A DNA stretch of 64,000 nucleotides from PALSA-612 sp963846915. Its GTDB lineage: Bacteria; Actinomycetota; Thermoleophilia; Gaiellales; Gaiellaceae. The position numbers were made by a program, and so were the translations under genes. The notes under the pieces are model-generated. The model did no database searches. It saw only the letters and a list, made by a program, of their open reading frames with translations, and was not told the origin of the DNA. Location: assembly GCA_963846915.1 (NCBI GenBank), contig CAWJXV010000009.1, positions 248,001 through 312,000 of the forward strand, in the 5' to 3' direction. Shown one piece after another: positions 26,601-32,254 of the stretch (its first letter is position 1; every line of letters starts with the position of its first letter).

Positions 26601-28443
26601 CGGCGACTACGCTTACATGCCTCCGACCGGCGACCTCTTCGCGGCGTCCCCGTCGACGAAGATTCCCGCGCAGGTTCTCGTCGACCCGAAGACGGGCCGC
26701 ACGCTTCGAACCTTCACGTTCAGCAAGCTCTGGGTGAACAATCCCACAAACGGGAATCTCGTCGCGGCCACCCGCGACGGACGTTACGCCATCCTTGCGT
26801 GGTCGTTCATCAACAAGAACGGCAAGAACGGTCCCGGCTACATCGAAGCCTGGCACCTGGATCAGGGCGGGAAGTCGACGCTCGTCCCGACGGGCGTCGA
26901 CGGCCTGGTCGTCGCGGCCCAGGCGCTGACCGGGGATCGGCTGATGATCGCTCAGAGCGGCCGGATCACCACCTGGGATGCGACGACGAGGCGGCGCGTC
27001 GCCTCCGTGCCAGGCCCCCGGTTCACGGGACAGTTCGCCCCGGTCGCGCTCAGCCCGAACGGAAGAACACTCGCCTACGGACTCCCCGATGGCACTGTGC
27101 GCTTCTTCGACATCGCAAGCGGCAAGACGATTCTGGGCGAAGGAGCGCACTCCGCCTCGGTCAACCGAATGACCTTCTCGCCGGACTCGGGCGTCGCCGT
27201 CAGCACGGGCGACGACGGTCTCGCCATCGTCTGGGACCCGCAGACCGGCACTGTCCTCCAGCGTCTGACCGGACACTCGAACTCACGGGTGTTCGCCGCG
27301 GACTTCAGCCCCGACAGCAAGACGCTCTACACGCCCGGCATCGACGGCGCGATCCTCCAGTACGACCTCGGCACCAACCGCCGCTTCGGGAGCCCGTTCA
27401 GCGTCGGCGTCGGCCTGCCCCGAGGGAACACCATCATCATGCCGCCGCTCCTCGCCGCGTCGCCCGACGGGCGGACGCTCGCGGCCAGCGTCGAGCAGTC
27501 GGCCGTGAACTTCTTCTCGACCTCGACCCTGCGCCGAGTCGCGAGGATCTCGCTGCAGCAGGCCCGGACCATCTACCAGGGCGCCTGGGCGGGCGGCGGT
27601 CGGTTCGTCGTCGGCGCCGACCAGGGCCTCGTCCAGGTCTGGGCAGTCGGCCCGAAGCCGAGATTGGTCGCAGTCCTGCACGGACTCTCGAAGCTGCGCA
27701 CGATCCAATCGATCGCCTCAGGTGACGGCGGCCACCTGATCGCCGCGGTCGACGCTGCCACGCAGCTAGAGAGAGGCTTCACACCCGCGAAAGGCGAGTT
27801 CGCGCTCTGGCGTGACGGAAAGCTGGTCGGCGGACACACGCTCGACCTCCACACGAACGGCCGCTGGGTCGCGATCGCGCCGGACGGTAGGCTGGCGGCC
27901 GTCTCGCCCGACGACGGCCGCGTGCTGATCGTCGACACGCGGACGGGACGCGTCGAGCGCACGATCCGGCCACCCGACTCCAATCCGGGGAACATGATCG
28001 GCGTGGTCGCCTTCTCGCCGGACGGAACACTCGCGACCGGCTCTTTCTCGGGCGCCGTGAGCCTCTGGAATCCGGCGACCGGGAGGATGATCGGCCATTC
28101 GACAGTCGTCGCCGACGGGCCGGTCGCGGGACTCGCCTTCACGCCAGACGGCAAGACGTTCGCCACCAGCGGGTACGGCGGCGCGACGAGAATCTGGCAG
28201 ACGTCCACTCAGCAGCAGTTCGGTACCGACTTCCCGAGCTCCAAAGGTCTGTGGGGGAACGTTGACTACACGCCGGACGGCCGGTCGCTCTTCTACGCCT
28301 ACGGCGACGGCAGCGCCTACCGGTTCCCAGTGACCCTCCAGGCGTGGGAGCGGCACGCCTGCGATGTCGCGGGAAGGAACTTCACGACCGAGGAGTGGAA
28401 CCGCTTCGTCGGCGGGCGGTCGTACTCGAAGGTCTGCCGCTAG
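23602..28443 (+). CDS. Cyclase-homology / dual P-loop NTPase / membrane / beta-propeller protein
   Basis: A 1613-residue protein. Residues 15-185 are a class III nucleotide-cyclase domain with both metal Asp positions (ADVRGYTRF, RGDEVLAVF) and NTASRL in the place of the transition-state Asn/Arg. Residues 210-450 hold a first P-loop domain (GAAGIGKSR, LLVLDDLDA), residues 460-850 a second, nSTAND1-like one (YKGLAAFEESDAALFFGREQ, GASGSGKSS, LVLVVDQFEEVF). One membrane helix follows (865-888), then a long propeller with WD40-like blades (FSPDGTLATGSFSGAVSLW). The ATG at 23602 has GGAGG 10 nt upstream. It probably couples an extracytoplasmic or bound signal to NTPase and cNMP output. Target unknown; no partner gene is adjacent. 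Confidence 0.85.
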   Translation: MTEVASAGAGTGGDGQQGIERVFLIADVRGYTRFTREHGDAEAARLAGRFAELARDAVEARSGRVVELRGDEVLAVFDSASQAVLAARELAAVCGDEAAADGGLPLLVGAGIDVGEAVPLEGGFRGAALNTASRLCSHATVGQVLVTTGLAERADEVPGIRFEKSGSLELKGFDEPVEIVEAVDDARASPIARPGPADRRPLPLELEPDSPLVGREHEFAWLRGSWRQVARGHGRMLVLSGAAGIGKSRLAAELAAFAWREGGAVSYAGAGGTAAATAGSELRAALAEHGPVLLVLDDLDATATTLAPILTDAIPEIEGRPVLVLCLLRDPELGPDVERLLRAVDVRGDGHRGLGPLDADGVRGIAALYAADDVDSVPLESIARASDGVPARIHERMSEWAQQEAARRLTAAAEFLAAERRHRRADLAFANNAIGLKLGRIYAVEATTVDLGPGEAPYKGLAAFEESDAALFFGREQLVGELAARTVGAGLLAVVGASGSGKSSVIAAGLLPSLRAGLLPGSERWTTSSIRPGEHPVAELSTVDTSGDERLVLVVDQFEEVFTLCKDEEERAAFVDRLAGLAADPDRYVVVVSIRGDYYGHCAPYPDLAGLVSANQVLVGPMSVDELRRAIELPGRRAGVRVESGLTDALVEEIGDEPGGLPLLSTALVELWREREDDWLRLSVHQRLGGVRGAVARLAESSYENLSDEERDAARRLFLRLVATGDEGALARRRVPLSELDLDRDPALTAVVDRLTADRLLTAQGSSIEVAHEALLREWPRFQEWLAEDAQGRELREHLTESAKRWDVAGRDPAELYRGARLSSTLDWAAGRERELNELERDFLGESRSHADLEATRQRRQNRRLRGLLVGAGVLLVAAIVGGVVALQQRSSAQHQATVALGRQLGAEAVSQPRIDLSMLLARESLNLDRSPQTEGTLLATLLRSPAAIGTFALGISDGRPQEVKVSPDGRSIAAITNCCGMKIFDTRTHQLVRTIPLVNGDYAYMPPTGDLFAASPSTKIPAQVLVDPKTGRTLRTFTFSKLWVNNPTNGNLVAATRDGRYAILAWSFINKNGKNGPGYIEAWHLDQGGKSTLVPTGVDGLVVAAQALTGDRLMIAQSGRITTWDATTRRRVASVPGPRFTGQFAPVALSPNGRTLAYGLPDGTVRFFDIASGKTILGEGAHSASVNRMTFSPDSGVAVSTGDDGLAIVWDPQTGTVLQRLTGHSNSRVFAADFSPDSKTLYTPGIDGAILQYDLGTNRRFGSPFSVGVGLPRGNTIIMPPLLAASPDGRTLAASVEQSAVNFFSTSTLRRVARISLQQARTIYQGAWAGGGRFVVGADQGLVQVWAVGPKPRLVAVLHGLSKLRTIQSIASGDGGHLIAAVDAATQLERGFTPAKGEFALWRDGKLVGGHTLDLHTNGRWVAIAPDGRLAAVSPDDGRVLIVDTRTGRVERTIRPPDSNPGNMIGVVAFSPDGTLATGSFSGAVSLWNPATGRMIGHSTVVADGPVAGLAFTPDGKTFATSGYGGATRIWQTSTQQQFGTDFPSSKGLWGNVDYTPDGRSLFYAYGDGSAYRFPVTLQAWERHACDVAGRNFTTEEWNRFVGGRSYSKVCR

Positions 28444-29309
28444 AGCGCCTCGCCGACGGCGCGGATCGACGCCTCGTCGATCGGGCGGAGGATCAGGATC
28501 GCCTCGTCAGCGCCGGCATCGGCGAGCGCCTCGAGGTGGCTGGGCAGCGCATCGAGACCGACAGGCGGTGCATCGTCGTCGGAATGCGGCCGCTTGACGG
28601 CGTCCGGGTCGAGCTCGACGAGCACCGCGGTGCTTCGCTGCACCTCGGCGGGATCGCGCTCCGCCCGCTCGGCTGCCTCGGTGATCCGCCCGTTCAGCTC
28701 GGCGAAGCCCTCGGCGGTGTTCCCGTAGCTGGCGTACCACGTGTTCCACCAGTCGACGTGCGGGAGCGCGATCGAGAGCATCCGCTCGCCGTTCGAGCCG
28801 ATCATCAATGGGATCCGCCGGTCGGGCGGAGGCAGCAGCACGAGGTCCTCGGCCCGCCAGAAGCGCCCGTCGAGCGTCACGCGCTCGCCGGCGAGCATGC
28901 GCCGGACGATGTCGAACGACTCCTCGAAGCGCGACACGCGGTGGTCGTACGGCAGACCGAACGCGCGGTACTCGGTCTCGTTCCAGCCGGCGCCGAGGCC
29001 GAGCACGATCCTTCCGCCGCTGACGTCGTCGACGGTCGCGGCCATCTTCGCGATCAGCCCCGGCGGGTGGAACGACGCGCACGCGACGAGCGGGCCGATC
29101 GTCGCGTGCTCCGTCACGGCCGCCAGCGCCGCGAGCAGTGTCCACACCTCGAGCGGCCCGCGCTCCTCGCGGCCGTCGCCACGGTAGAGCAAGTGGTCGC
29201 CGAGCCAGATCGACTGGAAGCCAACCTCCTCGGCCGCGTGGGCCATGGCCAGGTACTCCGGCCAGTGGACGACACGCTCCGCCTCCGGGAGCTGAACGCC
29301 GACCCTCAC
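28440..29309 (-). CDS. LLM-class F420-dependent oxidoreductase
   Basis: A 289-residue luciferase-like TIM barrel. Landmarks are GVQLPEAERVVHWPEYLAMA, FQSIWLGDHLLYRGD, VTEHATIGPLVACASFHPPG, VDDVSGGRIVLGLGAGWNE and PLMIGSNGERMLSIA. Residues of the F420-binding strand are typical of actinobacterial members that reduce or oxidise small organic substrates with F420. Start GTG (29309) overlaps the MBL/Rieske stop in GTGA, so the two are translated together. Its stop overlaps that of the opposite cyclase gene in a CTAG tetranucleotide. Substrate unknown. Confidence 0.9.
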   Translation of the reverse strand: MRVGVQLPEAERVVHWPEYLAMAHAAEEVGFQSIWLGDHLLYRGDGREERGPLEVWTLLAALAAVTEHATIGPLVACASFHPPGLIAKMAATVDDVSGGRIVLGLGAGWNETEYRAFGLPYDHRVSRFEESFDIVRRMLAGERVTLDGRFWRAEDLVLLPPPDRRIPLMIGSNGERMLSIALPHVDWWNTWYASYGNTAEGFAELNGRITEAAERAERDPAEVQRSTAVLVELDPDAVKRPHSDDDAPPVGLDALPSHLEALADAGADEAILILRPIDEASIRAVGEAL

Positions 29310-30841
29310 GTCTCGGCCGCGACTTCCAGGGGCTCGCTGAACAGGCGCCGGTCGTCGGAGGTGAGGCAGCGCCCGGTCGCGAGCTCGAACTGCCAGCCGT
29401 GCAGCGTGCAGGTGAGGATGCCGTCCTCGACCACGCCGAACCGGGCCAGGTCAGCTTTCAGGTGCGGGCAGCGCCGCTGCACGCGGTAGCCGGCGCACTC
29501 GAAGAACTCCCGCTCGGGCAGCTGCTCGGAGTAGCAGCCCTCGGCGTACTCGATCCGCTCGGCCGAGAGGCACTTGAAGAAGCTGTAGAGGTATTCGTTG
29601 TACGAGCCGCGCCGCTCGGCCTCGAAGCGGCAGGACAGGAACAGCCGGTTCACCCAGTCCTCGTCGTGGTCCGTGATCAGCTGCTCGACGAGCGCCGGGT
29701 CGATCCAGAAGCGGTACTCGCACTCGTCGCCCTCCCACGCATACACCCGGCGCGTCCAGAAGTCGAGCACGACCTGCGGGTCCCCGAGGTCGAGGAGGAC
29801 ACGTCCGTTGATCGCCGCGGCGGTGCGGTCGGCGAGGTCGATCACGGGCTCGAACCACTCGCGGAGCTCGGCGAGGATGTCGACCTGCCCGCGCGGCCAG
29901 GCTGCCTTCTCGGCCCCGATCCGCGGGCGCATCCGCTCCTGGAACGCCTCCAGGTACGCGCGCTTGTCCTCGAAGATCGCCGCCGGCTCCGACGGGTGCT
30001 CGATCTCGAGCCGCCCGGGCTCGATCGTCGCCACCGAGCCGGGGATCATCAGACGCCCGTTCCCGGCCCCCTGCTCGCGCATGTACTCGAGGTACACGGC
30101 CTGGTCGGGGAAGACGTTCGCCGGGTCGTCCCCGAAATCGTTGAACCGGAACAGGTCGTCGTCGAGGAAGCAGGGCGGGCCGGCCATCGGGACGACCCAG
30201 TCGGCGTCGACCTGCCGCGAGTAGCGGAGCGAACGGGCCATCTGCGTCTCGCGCTTCTTGCGGCCGAGCGCGCTCTTCATCTGCTCGGGGAAGCGGTAGA
30301 CCATCGGGTACCAGATCGCGCCCGAGAACTGGACGAAGTGCGCGTCGAAGTGGCCGAACGCGTGCGTGCCGTCGAGGTCGACCGGCCGCGCGTCGTTCTG
30401 GTCGAAGATCCGCACCTCGCCGTCGTCGATCGCGAGCGCCGAGTCGCCGAGCGGCCCGTCGGCCGGGAAGATCGTGCAGACGGTCATCACGCGCAGGCCG
30501 CCGTCGAGCTCGAGCGGCACGTTCGTCTTCGTCTCCACGAAGCGCGTGAAGCCGAGGGCCTCGAGCTCGCGGCGGACGAGGTCGAGCGGGTGGTCGGGGA
30601 GGATCACGGTCGCGTCCTTCGAGACGTTGTCGCGCAGGAAGTCGCGGTCCAGGTGGTCGCGGTGCACGTGCGAGACGTAGAGGTAGTCCGGGCTGCCGAA
30701 CGTCCGCGGGTCGAGCTCCTGGTTCGACGGGAACGGCACCCAGGAGGCGAAGTAGGCCGGGTTGAACCACGGGTCGCAGAGGATCGAGCCGTGGCGCGTC
30801 TCGACGTAGAGGCCGGCGTGGCCGAGGAACGTGACCTTCAC
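29306..30841 (-). CDS. MBL-fold hydrolase fused to C-terminal Rieske [2Fe-2S] domain
   Basis: A 511-residue protein. Residues 1-250 form a metallo-beta-lactamase domain with SHVHRDHLDRD (HxHxDH), VTFLGHAGLYVETRHGS at the start and DPWF after it, as in UlaG-like and CMP-sialate hydroxylase proteins. A middle part (250-440) has no named domain. The last 70 residues are a Rieske domain, with CPH and CTLHGW giving the CxH...CxxH cluster ligands. CMP-N-acetylneuraminate hydroxylase combines the same two domains in the opposite order. The GTG at 30841 follows TAGCGT by 7 nt. Coupled translation with an F420-type oxidoreductase suggests an oxidation/hydrolysis pathway of unknown substrate. Confidence 0.85.
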   Translation of the reverse strand: MKVTFLGHAGLYVETRHGSILCDPWFNPAYFASWVPFPSNQELDPRTFGSPDYLYVSHVHRDHLDRDFLRDNVSKDATVILPDHPLDLVRRELEALGFTRFVETKTNVPLELDGGLRVMTVCTIFPADGPLGDSALAIDDGEVRIFDQNDARPVDLDGTHAFGHFDAHFVQFSGAIWYPMVYRFPEQMKSALGRKKRETQMARSLRYSRQVDADWVVPMAGPPCFLDDDLFRFNDFGDDPANVFPDQAVYLEYMREQGAGNGRLMIPGSVATIEPGRLEIEHPSEPAAIFEDKRAYLEAFQERMRPRIGAEKAAWPRGQVDILAELREWFEPVIDLADRTAAAINGRVLLDLGDPQVVLDFWTRRVYAWEGDECEYRFWIDPALVEQLITDHDEDWVNRLFLSCRFEAERRGSYNEYLYSFFKCLSAERIEYAEGCYSEQLPEREFFECAGYRVQRRCPHLKADLARFGVVEDGILTCTLHGWQFELATGRCLTSDDRRLFSEPLEVAAET

Positions 30842-30847
30842 GGCGAC

Positions 30848-30854
30848 TACGCTA
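30848..30854. promoter_or_regulatory. Overlapping divergent -10 boxes (TACGCTA)
   Basis: On + TACGCT (30848-30853) lies 10 nt before the ATG at 30864; on - TAGCGT (30854-30849) lies 7 nt before the GTG at 30841. The same 7 bp would serve both genes. Confidence 0.4.
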
Positions 30855-30863
30855 GCGACGGCG

Positions 30864-31133
30864 ATGGACTGCCGTGACCGCTTCGCCGTCTGGCTCGTCG
30901 AGCTCGTGCTCGAGCCCGTGCGCGGGCTGCGGAACGGGGCGGACGGCCCTGTGACGGTTCGCACCGCGCTCGGCGAGCGGCGCTTCGACGTGACGATCGC
31001 GCGCGACGGCGCCGCGTACCGTTGGCGCCTGCAGGAGGTCGGCGGCCCTCTGGAGGACGCGGGCGATGCACCGCTCGCCGACCCCGAGGACGCGTTCTGG
31101 GCGGCCTGGACGACGATCGAGGCCAGCGCGTAG
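30864..31133 (+). CDS. Small protein of unknown function (89 residues)
   Basis: Starts MDCRDRFAVWLVELVLEPVR and ends EDAFWAAWTTIEASA. It is soluble, acidic at the C-terminus (DAGDAPLADPEDAF) and has a beta-strand-like centre (ERRFDVTIARDGAAYRWRLQ). Codon use is strongly GC3-rich, like real genes here. The start is the ATG 22 nt from the divergent MBL/Rieske start. No family recognised. Its location beside the F420/Rieske operon may be meaningful but nothing in the sequence tells its role. Confidence 0.55.
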   Translation: MDCRDRFAVWLVELVLEPVRGLRNGADGPVTVRTALGERRFDVTIARDGAAYRWRLQEVGGPLEDAGDAPLADPEDAFWAAWTTIEASA

Positions 31134-31192
31134 GCTCGTCTCCGAAGGTCGCGTCGAAGCGGGCCATGGCTCTGTCCGGCGCAGCCATGACC

Positions 31193-31207
31193 CGGTGTCA
31201 GACACCG
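31193..31207. repeat. 15-nt perfect palindrome (CGGTGTCAGACACCG)
   Basis: Seven base pairs around a central A, in the gap between the small protein and the convergent LLM gene. Confidence 0.4.
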
Positions 31208-31224
31208 AAGCTCCAGGTGCAGGG

Positions 31225-31247
31225 GAAATGTCCCGCCGGGACTTTTC
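31225..31247. terminator. Probable bidirectional terminator
   Basis: GAAA-T-GTCCC, loop GCC, GGGAC-T-TTTC forms a 9-bp stem with one T.T mismatch. The arms are A-rich on the left and T-rich on the right, so each strand has a U-rich side after the stem. It lies between convergent genes ending at 31133 and 31270. Confidence 0.6.
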
Positions 31248-31269
31248 GAGTGACAATGCGGGCCAGGGA

Positions 31270-32241
31270 CTAGGCTTTGCTGAACGCCTCGGCGATCTCT
31301 TTCATCTCGGCGTCCGCCGCACCGCGCAATGCGTAGACGCCGACGCGATCGAGCAGGCCGTCGTAGCGCTCCTTGACCTGCCCGGCAGCGTCGTCCCACG
31401 ACTCGGCGAGCACCGCGAACTCGGCCAGCACCTCGTCGTCGATCGCCGCGGCCATCGCAGCGAAGTCGCCGCGCGCCATCAGCCCGTGCAGCTTCTCCTG
31501 CAGCCCCTCCCAGCCGTGCGCCTCGAAAACCGGCCGGTAGGTCGGCGTCGAGCCGTAGAACGCGATCTGCATCCGCACCGCATCGGCGTCGCCGCCGATC
31601 ACGACGAAGATCCCGCTCGCGAGCGTCATGTCCTTTCGCCGCGGCCCGAGCGCCGGCAGCGCGACCTCCCGTAGATAGCGCACCGTGTGGAAGACGTGCA
31701 CGTGGACGCCGTCGGCGACCTCGCCGGCGAGCCGGTACATCGTCGGCGTGACCGCGGCGAGGTAGATCGGCGGCGCCGGCCAGTCGATCGGCCCGGGGTC
31801 GAAGAACGGCGTGATCAGGTCGTGGCGGTAGTACTGGCCGCGGAAGCGGAGCGGGTGGTCGCCCTGGAACGCGCCCCAGATGTGGCGCAGCGCCGAGACC
31901 AGCTCGCGGAGCCGCGGAGCCGGCGCCTCCCACGGAACCGAGAACCGCCGCACGTTGTGCGCGCGCACCTGCGTGCCCAGCCCGAGCACGAAGCGTCCGC
32001 GGCTCGCCCGCTGCAGGTCCCACGCGGTCATCGCCGTCACCATCGGGCTGCGTGTGAAGGCGGTCGCGATCGCGGTGCCGAGGACCACGTGCTCGGTCGA
32101 GACCGCCGCGGCGGCAAGCGGCAGAAAGGGATCGTGTTGCGTCTCGGCCGTCCAGACGCCGTCGTAGCCGGCGGCCTCGAGCCGCGCCGCGAGCTCCGCG
32201 CCGGTCGCCGGATCGCACGCGATCGTCGCGTCGACCTTCAC
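31270..32241 (-). CDS. LLM-class F420-dependent oxidoreductase
   Basis: A 323-residue luciferase-like oxidoreductase, close in pattern to the TIGR03617-type actinobacterial set: DATIACDPATGAELAARLEA, GYDGVWTAETQHDPFLPLAA, STEHVVLGTAIATAFTRSPM, RGRFVLGLGTQVRAHNVRRF and APPIYLAAVTPTMYRLAGEV. The GTG at 32241 lies 7 nt after TAGAGT, which overlaps the stop of the upstream peptidase gene. It is the second of two such genes here, separated by the small + gene and a terminator, so is probably independently expressed. Substrate unknown. Confidence 0.9.
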   Translation of the reverse strand: MKVDATIACDPATGAELAARLEAAGYDGVWTAETQHDPFLPLAAAAVSTEHVVLGTAIATAFTRSPMVTAMTAWDLQRASRGRFVLGLGTQVRAHNVRRFSVPWEAPAPRLRELVSALRHIWGAFQGDHPLRFRGQYYRHDLITPFFDPGPIDWPAPPIYLAAVTPTMYRLAGEVADGVHVHVFHTVRYLREVALPALGPRRKDMTLASGIFVVIGGDADAVRMQIAFYGSTPTYRPVFEAHGWEGLQEKLHGLMARGDFAAMAAAIDDEVLAEFAVLAESWDDAAGQVKERYDGLLDRVGVYALRGAADAEMKEIAEAFSKA

Positions 32242-32248
32242 GGCGATG

Positions 32249-32254
32249 ACTCTA
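32249..32254 (-). promoter_or_regulatory. -10 box (TAGAGT), leaderless LLM transcript
   Basis: TAGAGT, 7 nt, GTG at 32241; overlaps the last codons of the SpoIID-subtilase gene. Confidence 0.4.

Noticed and set aside
24319..27276. A 985-codon open frame antisense to the cyclase/NTPase gene
   Set aside because: A shadow frame of high-GC coding sequence; its product is rich in Arg, Asp, Gly and Glu without domains, while the + frame shows clear motifs throughout.
23602..28443. Confirmed anti-phage STAND defence gene
   Set aside because: No adjacent nuclease, reverse transcriptase, CBASS effector or other defence gene; similar proteins may serve ordinary signalling.
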